DNA of 64,000 nucleotides, taken from assembly GCF_000005505.3 (NCBI RefSeq), contig NC_016132.3, forward strand, positions 26,278,501 to 26,342,500, given 5' to 3'. Source of the DNA: Brachypodium distachyon. Its lineage: Eukaryota; Streptophyta; Magnoliopsida; Poales; Poaceae. Below are positions 1 to 10,789 of this stretch, one piece after another. Position numbers and translations under genes: made by a program. The notes beneath the pieces are model-generated. The model did not search any database. It was not told where the DNA came from and saw only the letters and a list, made by a program, of their open reading frames with translations. The stretch's first letter is position 1, and each line of letters begins with the position of its first letter.

Positions 1-2451
1 ATATATGAAGGCAGCCTTCTATAAACATCCTGGTGCAATTAAAGATAAACATGCACTGCAAGCAACATCTTTGATGGTTCCTCCAGGTTTTTCCACATCT
101 TTTAATCCAGAGTTGTATAGTTACTTCAATAGTTCTTGAAACCTGTCATTAATCAAGGGCCTGTTTGTTTTGAGGAATGGCCTCTTTGGAATAGCTTGGT
201 CCGTCAAGAGACATGCAATTCAATGATTTTCTGGAATAACCTTATTTCTAATTTTTATGGAATTGTGTGGTGATGAACCAAGAAATTCTATTTCTCGAAG
301 CAAACATATAATTTACGTTCAGGGTTAGGATCAGATGATCCTAGGACTAAAACCTTCCTCAAACCGAAGATGCATCCAAAATTCGGCATACTATAATATC
401 TGACGATCTCATCTATATTCTGGTTTATCATAAACTGAAGTGTAACAGCTTTTATTTCAAGTGAATGATTTGAGAAGTTATCTGTACCATGCCCAACCAA
501 TTAACAACATAATGATATGTCAAGTGAAAGAAGGTATATAAATGGTTCTAGGATTTAATCCTTACGCCATGATCTTGATGAATCTCGTATGTTGAATTTT
601 GAATGCATCTCTTCAAGAAGGGGAGATGTCTAATGTATCTCAGATATATGAGACAAAGGCGCGGTCATTTTATCTGTTCATATCTGAATAAGTTCGCCAT
701 TCATCTTTCTTTGAAATGATTGACCTTCTGTTTGTTAAAATTTTCTCTCGGTTTTTTTTTGTGCTAGCCGAGTCACCATCATCTTCTGCTTCAGACGTTG
801 ACAATTTAAATTACCAGAGTACAGCTGCTAAGGCTGTTTCTGCAAGAGCTTTGTACTCTCCTCAGATTGCTGGCAATCCCATACCTCGGAACAATCACCA
901 CTTGATGGGGTTGCTTGCTTATGTAAGTTGCTATTTTTGACATCAATATCGACATTGGATGTGTTTTCTCCATTCAGTATTGGTTATTCCAAGTTATTTA
1001 TTGGATGTTTAGGAGCTAATACTGTTGATAAATGAAAATAGACCTTTGCTTGGTTATGTAAGTTTCTGTTTTTGAAATTCAGTATTGGTCATTCCAAGTT
1101 ATCTATTGGATGTGTAGGCTAATGCTCTTGTAAATGAAAATTGGCTTTCAGTCACTGATAACATCTTAAATTTAGCGTTGCACAATCTAGTTTTTCTCCA
1201 TTCAATAATTAACCAATCAGTTCAGTGTGAAACAAATGTATTATTACTTTACTGCTGAAATTTGGTATTCATGGAACTCAATGATCGTGTATTATTTGAT
1301 CTTGTTTTCCTATTATTTTTTTCAGTTGATAAATAGGCTTAGAACATATGATGTGTGATGGTACTAAACAATGCTCATAAAAAGAACTAGTATGAGAACC
1401 GAGCTCAGCTCGGTTTGTCAGCCCAGTGAAGTTCGACCCCTGATGGTCGCATTCTGGTGCCTCACCTTGCGAAAATTAATATATGTATTTATATACTGTC
1501 GGGTTTGCAATCACACATCTCTTACAGTTTAATTTTTTTAAAAAGAACTAGTATCTGTGCTGATAAAAATAAAGATGAGGGCCATCCAACTTCTGTTTTT
1601 GTTTCTCAGGCTGCTAATTTTAAAGAATAAGCATGCACTTATCCAAAATATGACACTGATGTAAAAAGCAGAATACTACTAAATTCTATTCCGCATCAGA
1701 TTCTTTTCACTTGATTTTCATATAGATGGTGAAGCCGTCTTTCCTTTTTGTGCAAATGTACCTGTGCATTTGCACGCAATTGTTTGTTAACTGTAATGGC
1801 ATGGGCTGTGCTAGTTTCTAATCCCTCTGATCCATAATAATTGTCTTGGATTTAGTACAAGTTACTAAATTTAAGACTTATTATGGATCGAAGGGAGTAG
1901 TATTTATAAAGAAATAGGCCTTTGTAATTGTGGAGAAGAAATGAGTGGTACATCTAGATATTATATAATCAGGTTATTCAAAATTGAAGATTAAAAATCT
2001 TCAAACCTTTCGCCTCGATCTTTCTGAATTGTCTTGTTAGTTCCGATTAACTGGATATCTAATTCCCAGTAACTGTAGGACAACAAATATCCATGTTGTA
2101 CACGGGTGATCTATTCATAATTCACAGCAATGAATCACGAGTTTGCGCAAAAAAATGAATAACGAATTATCTGTATGATCATTCGATGGAAGGCTCTTTG
2201 ATTTGTTAGTATCAAGTATTCAATTTATTGACTGTTTGTTTTTACAGGCAGATGACATAAATTATGCATTTGATGGAACCAGAAAATCCCAAAGTTCATT
2301 TGCTGCTTATGTTGCTGATATTGGAAAGGTTCAGGTTGATGGCATTGCTCTTGTAAGGGAAGTCCTTGAATTCAGCTTTCACAATGTCAAGAGGCTGCTG
2401 CAACTGATTCGTCAGTCATTGGAATCTATCAACCATGAATGTGTTAAATAA
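1..2451 (+). CDS. 3' part of an unrecognised plant gene (at least three exons)
   Basis: Partial gene entering from the left edge; product not recognised. Three coding blocks join in phase through consensus GT-AG introns: 1-86 (frame from base 2, donor CAG|GTTTTT), 768-922 (acceptor GTGCTAG, donor TAT|GTAAGT) and 2248-2451 (acceptor TTTTTACAG). The joined product reads ...LMVPP-AESPSSSASD...HHLMGLLAY-ADDINYAFDGTRKSQ...VREVLEFSFHNVKRLLQLI..., ending at TAA 2449-2451. It is a Ser-rich linker followed by a helical region resembling a helix-bundle C terminus; no catalytic motif is visible. The last exon could instead splice onward: a coding-like block near 3462-3520 (EMYRDMKPLMSKLIEAG then stop) may be an alternative terminal exon. 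The second intron (923-2247) holds a partial tandem duplication, a SINE and a Stowaway element. That these blocks are exons of one gene is inference from splice phase and codon character. Confidence 0.6.
911..1142 (+). repeat. tandem duplication copying an exon end and its splice donor
   Basis: The end of exon 768-922 and the first part of the following intron (about 911-1043) are repeated, diverged, at about 1046-1142. Both copies contain a TTATGTAAGT donor (GT at 923 and 1058), then a shared block with the words cagtattggt, attccaagttat and attggatgt, then aatgaaaat. The second copy creates a decoy 5' splice site 135 bases downstream of the real one. Confidence 0.7.
1394..1539 (+). mobile_element. 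tRNA-derived SINE with 15-bp target-site duplication
   Basis: A 146-bp insert in the intron, flanked by perfect direct repeats aaaaagaactagtat at 1379-1393 and 1540-1554. The 5' part has an A-box-like stretch (gagctcagctcggt) and a B-box (gttcgaccc, about 1431-1440), as expected for an RNA polymerase III promoter derived from a tRNA. The 3' end is a T-rich tail (tttaattttttt), like the T-tailed p-SINE/OsSN families of grasses. The family name is inferred; the insertion structure is seen directly. Confidence 0.85.
1821..1897. mobile_element. Stowaway-type MITE (short)
   Basis: A 77-bp element with inverted ends (ccctctgatccataat and attatggatcgaaggg) flanked by the dinucleotide TA at 1819-1820 and 1898-1899. 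This is the hallmark of Tc1/mariner-derived Stowaway elements. The inner part is also near-palindromic (tagtacaagttacta), so the element could fold back almost completely. Confidence 0.8.
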
Positions 2452-4400
2452 CAGAACAAACATTCCTCCTGTGAATAGAGATTTATGAGGGCAAGTTTCT
2501 TTGGCATTTCTGTTACAATGATATCTCCAATATGTGTGTAGGCGTGAACCAGACTTAATCATTACCATGGTTGTCTCCTGGAAATATTCTTTGTGAATGA
2601 TCATTTTGACCTATGCCAAATGGGTTTTTAAACGAAGAGTTAGCCTGCAGATGTATATTGCTACATTCAATATTCTCAGTTCTCCGTATCAAAGATGTTG
2701 AAGTGAACTGTTGTACCGGTAAGAAAAAATTTGAAAATATATTTTTCTTTGGACCTTGCATCACTTTTTTCTGCAATGTATTAACAGATACATACTTTGT
2801 TAAACAGGGCAAAGGTTACAATTGGATGGTGTAAATTTTATTGTTATTCTTACTTAGCGCCTACAGAAGCTTAGGTGAGGACTCAGGAGAAGATTCAAAT
2901 TTCTCCGACCTTCTATTACTGTTTCTTTATGAAGGTTCGAACAGGCAAGAATCTCTACTTCTGCAATACTTCTTTATATATTTATCTGCTTGGTTTAATC
3001 ATGCATCTTGGCATTGATAACTAAACTAGGAAGGTTTGCATGATTGTACCTTGGGGTTTCTGCAGTCTATATATGCTCCCCCAGATAGATAGGCTATTAA
3101 GTAGCAATGGTGGCAAACAAAAGGGATGCAATTCCTTATTCAGATTATCATGAAATAAACCAGTAAAGAAAAAGGGAAGATGAATTCTAGTGGGTGATAT
3201 TGAATCAACTGTGTTGCTACTATTAAATGGTGAATGATTCCCATTTAAATTCGGTTAAAGCCTTCTATAAAAGCCATTGTAAATTTACTGCACTCTGGTG
3301 ACCACTTGCTTCAAATTTATGTACCCATATGTAATTAGTTTTTTAGCCTTATTCTTGGAAGGAAAAAACGCATTCTTACTATATTGGGCTTTTTTATGTG
3401 TCGTACTATATTGGGCTGTCGACTCTTAAGCTAACTTGAGATCTCTTCTGTTACATACAGTTTTGGAGATGTACCGGGACATGAAACCTCTAATGAGCAA
3501 ACTTATAGAGGCTGGATGAGGACGTCAGCAACCACCTGACTCTAAATTAGTGTACATATGCGCCACCTTAAGCTAGTTGCTGCCCATTTTTTCCTATACC
3601 TGTGTACATTGATATAGAATATCACCAAAAAGGGGAAAACAAAGGAATAATTTTTTGATATGATTTATGCGGATGTCTGGGTTCTTTGACTGCCAAAATT
3701 CATTCTTTGGTGCTACGACTATTCTGTTGTTTAGGTGCCATGTAACCATATGTTTTTTTACTGCTGCAAGCACATTTTTAGGCTAACCTGACAACGAATG
3801 ATGATGGCGGAGTGTGTGCCAATCTGAGTGTTGTTTGGGGTCCTGCTTCAGCGATGCCTATATATGTATGATGTATGACTTATGTAAATTTTCGTGCATT
3901 TATTATTATTATCAATAAAGAAAGGAAGAAAGGCTATGCATTTCAGAGTGTACCCATCTTTCGGTTTCTTTTTTTTGCATATATCGCTGCTGTCCTCATG
4001 CAGAAGGCAGAATATGAAACCGTGAGCCAAGTGATGAGGAACTGGCGTCCTCGAGCAATCCAGCAAGTTCAATCAGGGGGAAATGTAGATCAGTGACAGC
4101 GTGCGTAAATAGCGTATGGACAATTTGCGCATATGTCCGTGCCAGTCGTAATGCTTATCTTTATCGAGAAAGTGGACTCGCGAGCTGCGAGCACATGTCG
4201 TGCAAACGTTTGATTAAAGGATAACCATGCAAAACAATGGAGAAGCTACCTAGCTAAACTAGGCAAAGGTACTGAAAGAAACAGCGCCCTTTGAAGCTGC
4301 AACCTCTGGTCAATCTTCTATGAGACCACAAAGCTGACAGCTTTCATTTTTTTTTATGAGCGAACAACTTTCACAAGACAGACGGATCTTCTACTCCGTA
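2452..4400. other. spacer / possible 3' UTR and introns of the upstream gene
   Basis: AT-rich sequence with no sustained ORF. Two short coding-like blocks are noted: about 2858-3008 (open, ends TGA, GEDSGEDSNFSD-like) and about 3462-3520 (after acatacag; ends TGA). They could be alternative last exons of the gene ending at 2451, or chance. Nothing else is recognised here. Confidence 0.3.
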
Positions 4401-4420
4401 TTTCTGTTACCGGGCTAGAA

Positions 4421-4510
4421 TGGGCCTTCATAAGACAGAGGGTGAAGCCCAAACAAGCCTTAACTATCCTATCCTCCCCCAAACCCTAGCCTACCAACAA
4501 CCACTATATA
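4421..4510 (+). promoter_or_regulatory. promoter of the snoRNA unit: site II motifs, telo-box, TATA
   Basis: In order: site II motif TGGGCC (4421-4426), a reversed one, AGCCCA (4446-4451), telo-box AAACCCTA (4481-4488) and a TATATA box (4505-4510), followed by a pyrimidine-rich leader. Site II plus telo-box is the known promoter signature of plant ribosomal-protein, nucleolar and snoRNA genes. It lies about 150 bases upstream of the first snoRNA, which fits a Pol II polycistronic snoRNA precursor. Confidence 0.7.
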
Positions 4511-4665
4511 TTCGCTAGAACACCATCCTCGTCAGGGAACTCTCTCTCCGCCCCGGGCGCCGCCGTCCCGACACGATCCGCTTCTTCCGTCGTTTCTTTC
4601 TTTGCCTCTGCGTCGTCCGTTGCTCTCTTGTGTTCGTCTTTGTTTCTCTTTGCTCAATCTTAGTA

Positions 4666-4766
4666 GGCGGCTGTGATGCACAACGGTAAAGGGATTTTCT
4701 GAGGGATGGGAACATAGTTTTCCTCCTCCTGATTGAGAGAAACCAATGGATCCTTCTGAGCCTGCC
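4666..4766 (+). ncRNA. box C/D snoRNA with two antisense elements to 18S rRNA (U83/snR87-like site)
   Basis: C box GTGATGC (4673-4679), D' box CTGA (4699-4702) and D box CTGA (4756-4759), closed by an imperfect terminal stem (ggcggc at 4666-4671, gcctgcc at 4760-4766). The 12 bases ending next to the D box (aaccaatggatcct) are complementary to plant 18S rRNA around aggatccattgg as I remember it. The +5 rule places 2'-O-methylation on the A of GGAUCC, equivalent to human A468/yeast A436 (U83/snR87). The element before D' (aaagggattt) matches the adjacent 18S stretch aaatccctt. So one RNA may guide two nearby sites. C' is weak (ggatggg). No protein-coding frame explains this conserved arrangement. 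The rRNA matches are from memory. Confidence 0.72.
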
Positions 4767-4833
4767 CTTCTCATACTCCGTATTTCTTTTTGGGTTTACT
4801 CGTTCTCTCATGTGATACTTCTAGGATTTTGCC

Positions 4834-4926
4834 CGGTTGATGTGAGGATGAACCTTCACAGAAACTCAACTGTTGTGTTGACCAAAAAATACAGACTACA
4901 ATTATCTGATCAACCGCAACTCTTGC
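4834..4926 (+). ncRNA. box C/D snoRNA with antisense element to 25S rRNA
   Basis: Perfect 7-bp terminal stem cggttga/tcaaccg (4834-4840, 4920-4926), C box GTGAGGA (4842-4848; one deviation from RUGAUGA) and D box CTGA (4916-4919). Upstream of D, agactacaatt is exactly complementary to aattgtagtct, which I recall in the 5' domain of grass 25S rRNA. The fifth base upstream of D would select the first U of GAAUUG (near U144 by my recollection) for 2'-O-methylation. It lies about 70 bases after the first snoRNA on the same strand, so both are probably processed from one transcript. The C box variation lowers certainty slightly. Confidence 0.72.
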
Positions 4927-5166
4927 CCAAATCTTTTTTCGAATCTGTCATGTATTTATTTTTGGTGTTATTATTACGCAATCTTTGCCGTGCACAATAA
5001 GCCGATGCTCTGGATCGAGGGAGGAAGGAAGCATGGTAATGTGCACGGAAATTACCAAGACTGGTGGTCTGCATATGTCTGCTCGCCTTGATGCCTTCGG
5101 GCTTTGATCTCGCGGGCCTGGATTTGACCCACATTTCTCTACTCGCCTTTTCCATTATCCAGTGTT

Positions 5167-5260
5167 TCTTCCGTTCAATAATTCTTGTCTCAAATTTGTC
5201 TAGAAATCTATTCCCTAAAAAATGTCTACATAAATGTAATATTTCGACGGGAGAATAGTA
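5167..5260. mobile_element. degenerate Stowaway-type MITE
   Basis: The ends cttccgttcaataattcttg and aatatttcgacgggag are imperfect inverted copies of the common Stowaway terminus and lie next to TA. The element is diverged and marks the end of the snoRNA spacer. Confidence 0.45.
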
Positions 5261-5611
5261 CTCCGTACGTGATTTGTGTGACTGATCTGCAGTCGTGTTT
5301 TCAGTGATATTTTTTTAAAACCGCCCGCAACTTGCGGCGGCACTCCGTTCCAAAGCATAAACGGAGCACCAAGTTCGTACAGGTGATGTCTTGAGGAACT
5401 GAAAGCAAACAGAAAGGTAAAGACGAAAATACAGTCGCGATTTGGAAATTTGCCACTTCACATACGGAGCCCACGCACAGAATAGACAATGACCAAAACG
5501 ATGCCAAGCAGTATGCAACGTGCGTTTGTGAATGGCGTCGACTGATCTAGCTCCGCGCAGCAACAGCCTGACATCCCGACCTCCTTAAGCTTCCTTACGC
5601 TTCCTCGATCG

Positions 5612-7121
5612 TTAGGCGACGCCTCTTCCCATCAGCAGCATCCTGAAGCTCCATCGCCTTAAGGCCAAGATCCTGTTCTTGTCCTGCAATTCTGCCCAAT
5701 AACGCAGGAAGGAGCAAGCACGGCAGATTAGATCAATTGGATCACTAATCAGTTTGTGCTCAAAACATGCCGGCATTTCCAAATTGCCCAACAAATAGCA
5801 GCTAAGCCTTACTTTAGCACCCAGCAAATGGCTAACCGCACTCCACACATATCCTGCCGCCACACAATCAAAGAACATGTGACCTATAGATTCATCATTC
5901 GAACAAAATCTACAAGAAAAGTCTCCTAACCAATTTCTTTTTTTCATGTTGTCTTTGTTGCAATAGCATTATGCCAAATTAACCACGTCCAAATCTTAAT
6001 TTTCGACGGTAGTTTCGCTTTCCAGAGATGTTTGAAGGGTCTGTGTAGGCCCTTATCAGTTGGCAAATTGTACATACTCCTGACAGTAAACTTGCCGTTC
6101 TTGCACAAAGCCCACTGTGCTCTATCCTCCACAGCATTGGGTACCCAAGAACAAACAAAACCTTCCAACATATCTTTCATAATCAAAAGATCAACAGTCA
6201 GCCATCTCCTAAACTGCAATTGCCAGCCCCTCTGGAATGCAACATTAACAGTTATTTCAGAGTCATTGCACACAACAAATAAGCCACGGAAGGTATCCTT
6301 CAGCGGCCTCCTACCTATCCACGGGTCCTTCCAAAAATCTGTTACGTATCCATTCCCCACCAGCATTTTCCTCCCTTGCATGTAATTTTCAACAGTGTTT
6401 TCCATAATGGGGAGTCTGATGCCCTAGATAGGATCTGCCTGACACACAGATTATAATCATACTTGCTGAATGCAACCTGTTGCCACACACCAGATTCAGT
6501 TTCTAACTTCCACCACCACTTGCACAACAAACTTATGTTAAGGTATCTTAAATTCTTAACCCTTAATCCTCCCTTCTTTTTTGGTCTGCAGATTAACTTC
6601 CACTGAACCATATGATATTTCCTCTTCTCCTGACCACTTTGCCAGAAAAATTTCCTTCTAGGCTTATCCAAATTTTCAACCACAGTCAAAGGTAACACAT
6701 ACATGGACATGTGCTAAATAGGAGTACTAGTGAGACAAGAATTTATCAAAGTATTTCTGCCGCCGACAGAAAGTACACTCCCTTTCCATCCCTCCAGCCT
6801 TTTCTGAATTTTCTCCAATAAAGCATTCCAGTCAGCAACAATTCAGTTTAGAGCCCTGAACAGGAACACCCAAATACTTCAAAGGCTTCACTTTTTTGAA
6901 AGTTGATCTTCAAACCAACAAAGTGTTCCACTGAAACCTCGGCAGAAGCCAATCTCTTCTTTGTCTAAAGTGTGTCTAGCAATTTCTAAATCCTTAATCA
7001 CACACACTTGGTGTAAGGGGAAACTAGCAATATCTACACCCAATTCTAAAGCTTTACCAATAATGACCTCATCATCTAATAAAGCAAAAGAATTATGCAT
7101 GTTAAGATTGGTACCTGACAC
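5612..7121 (-). pseudogene. LINE-A ORF2 remnant: RT thumb, connector and zf-RVT
   Basis: Read on the minus strand, in order: a gag-like stretch (HNSFALLDDEVIIGKALELG), a jump to RT thumb-like VGLKINFQKSE, then KYLGVPVQGSKL, then TVVENLDKPRRKFFWQ...KKKGGLRVKNLRYLN, then WKDPWIGRRPL...FTVRSMYNL and WKAKLPSKIKIWTWLIWH, ending in a Cys/His zinc-binding zf-RVT module. This is the order expected at the C terminus of plant L1 ORF2. Frame changes occur near 5945, 6400 and 6720. No endonuclease or YADD catalytic motif remains. Confidence 0.8.
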
Positions 7122-7133
7122 ATTGTAACCAGC
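7120..7133. repeat. left target-site duplication of LINE-B
   Basis: acattgtaaccagc, identical to 15328-15341. It splits the LINE-A reading frame (KAQAQKAGYN | VSGTNLNMHN on the minus strand), proving that LINE-B inserted into LINE-A. Confidence 0.9.
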
Positions 7134-8072
7134 GGCTAAATTGGTGATGGATGAAGGGAACTGGGCTCGGACTAGGCTGCTCTAGCCCGCCCTAGCCTCG
7201 TGCGCCGGCCGCCGCTCCAGCGTCGGCGGCCACCGCCACCTGCCCTGCTCCGCTCCGGAGCGGGCAGCCACCGCCTTCCGCCCCCGTCTTCCTCGCCTCT
7301 CACCGCTTCGGTTTCGCCTCGCCATGTCCTAGCTCGCGAAGTCTGCGCCCCCTGCAACGCTGCCATCCACTCTGGAGGCAGCGGCCACCAAATCAGCACG
7401 CTGCCCTGTTGATCTATTCCCATGGTCTAGCTCACCTTCGCCTTCTCCTCGCGCGCCTGCGCCTTTGGCGGGCGGGCACACTCTTCAGCTTCTTCGCCGA
7501 AGTCGGCGCGTTTCTTTCACGTCACTGACGCGATGTCGCCGGCTCCACCTCCCGGGAGTCCCGGCCCTCCTGACGACGCCGACGGCTTCCTGTCTCCGTC
7601 TACACCGAAGATCCTGCGACGTCGTCCTCCGGATTCCGCCGCCCCGTTCATGCAGACGCCTGGGGATGCTCTTCTCCATCTCGCGCTCAGACTTTGCGTC
7701 GCCGGTCTGCTTCCCGCTGTCGCCACGCTTGCCACTTTGCTCGCCGGTGTCGGTATGGATCTCTCAGCTTCAACTGCTCCTTCCGCAGCCCGTAGGTACG
7801 ATCGAGAGGTTAGTTAACTTCTGGCTCGGATCTGCTTTTCAATCCCCTATCATTCGTTCGTTTGGTTCCCGCATTTTCTCGATTTCAGTAGCAAATTTGC
7901 AACTCGCCAAATTCATTGTTTCGCTGCAAGGCGTGTGCCATGGGGCTTTCGTTCTTGGCTTCCATGAAGGACCGCCAAAACTCGGTGTTCAAATTTCAAA
8001 CGCGTCCTGCGATGATGCGGTAAGCCCTATAGGCTATGCCGTGTCTCCCCAGGCTTCCCATGCTGCTGATGG

Positions 8073-10609
8073 GTGTGCAGGGTGCGTGCCTGCTCCCCCT
8101 GTGGACGCTGCAGTCCCCCATGTCGGTCCACGGCTCTGCCTGGTGCCCTCGTGCCCGCGCCGGCCAGACCGTGCTGTCCGCTTCCGCTTGTCGCGCGCAA
8201 GGACGCCTTGGCTGCTTTCTTTCTCCCCGTGCCTGCTCTTGATGTTTCCTCGTCTGTCGGTCCCTTGGCTTCGTCTGGACCTTCGTCCGATGTCGCCTTG
8301 CCCCACACTGCAACCGCCTTGGAGGCCTCTGGCGCTGCTCCTGTCCTAGGCCGACACGCGTCCTACGATTTGCATGATCCTGCTCCCGATCTCAGAACCA
8401 AGTCTCGTAGGCGTCCGCTCACCCTCGACGTTCTTGCCCCTGGAATCTTGCCTGCGCCTTTTGGCCCGGTTAAATGGCTTTCTCACACGAAGTCAGTTTC
8501 GCAATCCCCTAGGTTTGATTCCCCCCTCACGGACCACGATCCTTCTCTGTCCCCACCCGATTCTTACGTTGTCCCTGCTTTGGTCTCTACCGCAGCCCCA
8601 CCCGTGACGAATCTAACCTACGCCCAAGCTCTTGCTGCGCCGCGCCGACTACCTATTTATTGCCACCTTCTCCATGTCCATCTTCATCCTCCACTCCTGC
8701 AAACCCTAACTTTCTTCTTCGTTGCCACCGCTGCCTTGCTACCGACCACCAGGTAGCCTCCTGCCGCGAACCGGAGCGCTGCCGACACTGCTGGTCCTTT
8801 GGCCATCGTCAGTCCACCTGCCGGCATTCAGGTCTTCGCCCATCTCGTCTCTCTTACTCTTCTTCCATTGCCTCTCCTGCTTCCTCGGTTTCTAACTCTA
8901 ACTCTATCTCTATCTCTCACATCTCCGATTCTCCAGTGCTTGCTGTCATGTCTGACTTCATTCCTCTCGATGTCGCGGTGGAGATCATCTCCTCCGACAC
9001 CGACTCCTCCTCCTTCGAAGACAAGTTCATGGTCCACGACTCCCTCCTGCGCGTCGACGACGTACCCGAGCCTGATGAGGAGGACCCCGAGGAGCTTCAA
9101 TTCGACTCCGACAACGACCACGTCCTCGCCTTGCCTCCCGCCGCCCTCGCTGCCTCCTCCGATGGCTATGAAGAATTCTGCTCCGGCGAAGACTCTGACG
9201 GTGGGGGGTTGAGTGACAGCGCGCCTCCGTCTGCTGACGCCCGCCCAGACTGCCTCGACGTCTTCATGCCTCCTGTCAACGTCGAGCATTTTAACAATCT
9301 TGCTTACGTGTATGCCCACCCCACCCCCCCCCCCCCCCCCCCCCCCGCTTCTTCTCCTGCCTTCTTCATCCGCCGTGTCTTGCGGTCCCACGACTTCCAC
9401 CCTACCGCCTCCCTTCGCCCCTCCTCGCAGGGCGCTGCTCTCGTCTGTTTTGGTTCGCACTTTGAGCAGGAATTTGCAGTCCACAACTCTCCCTATATCG
9501 GCAGAGAACACACTGTCTATCTTAACCGCCACAATGACACTCAGAATCGTTTCTTGTTCGACAACCGTAACCTTGCTGCTCTCTCCATGATTGATTACCT
9601 GCTTGAACACTGGTTTCCCGCCCACATTCTAACTTCCACTGCCCCATTTGCCAATCCTTTTGAGATAGATCCCATTTGCATCTCTGGCGTCGATTATTCC
9701 CAGGTCCTAGTTATTGTGCAAGCTAGATCTCTTTCTGTTATCCCGCGGACTCTGGCAGTTCACGGTAGCACCGGAGAAGGAACCATCACCGAAGTCCACA
9801 TCATCCACTCCCAAGACCTCGACCCCGTCCACGAAAACAATCCTTTTCCTCCACCCTCCGGCGGTTCGGGCGGCTCCGGAGGCTCCAATGATGGCTTTGA
9901 CTCCGACGGCAGTGGCGGTGGAGATTTCCCGGTCTTCACGGACGCGAATCTCGCGCCACCGCTTCCTCCCGTCGTCAACTCCTCCAATTTCGCGGGTCGT
10001 GTGGTTCAGATGCCCGGCGGCCTTGCGATGATGGCCTCTCCTCGCCCTTTCATGCGCGCCACGCCTCTTGATGCTAAACCTAGGGATGTTTCTATTAATC
10101 TCTTTCCTGGGTTCTACGATGTGCACGTTACTGGCACTAATGGCGAGCACAGTTTTTATCGTCTCCCCATGCAGGTTGCCGGTTCTCGTGGGCTGCTTGT
10201 TGCCAACCTTGCCACATGTACCATTGGTCACCTTACCAAAATCTCCTTGGTGGGCCCCCTTAAACAGCCTATGACTTCGGTTGAAGTTATCTGTCGCGAC
10301 ACTGAATCTTTCAGTCTTGTCTCGGAGCCTCCTCTTTCTCTGGAAGACGCCAATCTACTTTTGCTCCAAGATGTGATGCCGGCTGAGCCTGCCCCCTCTC
10401 CCGTCGTTCCGCACCGCAGCGCTAGGCTTGCCTCCATTGAACCGGCCACCTATACCTCAATCCTTGACAAAGTTTCCGGACGCAAGAAACTGAAGATGGA
10501 GGGGGGTCTGGCCAGCGCTTCGACAAAGGAGAGCTTCCAGCGGTTGAGCTTCTTGAAATCGCTGACGAAGGTTGTCCTCCTCTCCCTCGCCAGGACATCA
10601 TTCAGCTAG
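8073..10609 (+). pseudogene. LINE-B ORF1 (gag-like, zinc-knuckle protein), one frameshift
   Basis: The N-terminal part is in the frame 8073-8756 (Pro/Ser-rich; KSRRRPLTLDVLAPG; YAQALAAP). The frame shifts near 8640-8700 into 8660-10609. Two CxxC..H..C knuckles lie at about 8717-8820 (CHRCLATDHQVASC, CRHCWSFGHRQSTC), typical of plant L1 ORF1. They are followed by an acidic Asp/Ser/Glu-rich stretch, a poly-Pro run encoded by 23 consecutive C (9324-9346), and a globular C terminus with a Gly/Ser-rich linker (GGSGGSGGS). It should bind RNA/DNA in the LINE RNP. The upstream ORF 7465-8349 probably reflects the same GC-rich region in other frames. The stop is TAG at 10607. Confidence 0.75.
9324..9346 (+). 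repeat. 23-base uninterrupted poly(C) tract inside LINE ORF1
   Basis: Twenty-three consecutive C, preceded by caccccac, encoding a run of Pro in ORF1 (G-run on the minus strand). Homopolymers this long are slippage-prone and are a likely sequencing or assembly uncertainty. Confidence 0.9.
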
Positions 10610-10789
10610 CCGCTGCTTGTGGTGTTGACCCTGCCGAGGTTCGGGGGGTGTCAGAAGTTGTTTATATGTTAGTTGCTTCAGCTATGATGTATCCTTTCGC
10701 TTTCCCAGTGATCTCTTTGTATCATTTTATTTTTATTCTCTTTTCTTCCTCGTATCCCCTGTACTTCCTTTGGTGTATGCGGCAGTTTA

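Noticed and set aside
1394..1539. tRNA gene
   Set aside because: A- and B-box-like sequence but no cloverleaf, and a 15-bp TSD shows it is a SINE.
5000..5145. Possible H/ACA snoRNA after the two C/D snoRNAs
   Set aside because: A hairpin (ggtaat/attacc) and a downstream ACA exist, but no H box or second hairpin of the right geometry.
7465..8349. 294-codon plus-strand ORF at the LINE-B 5' end
   Set aside because: No recognisable domain, overlapping open frames on both strands; probably a composition effect in the GC-rich 5' region.
8828..9625. Long minus-strand ORF (265 codons) opposite LINE ORF1
   Set aside because: It is the mirror of a GC-rich coding region, with Gly/Arg/Val-rich low complexity; the plus frame has zinc knuckles.
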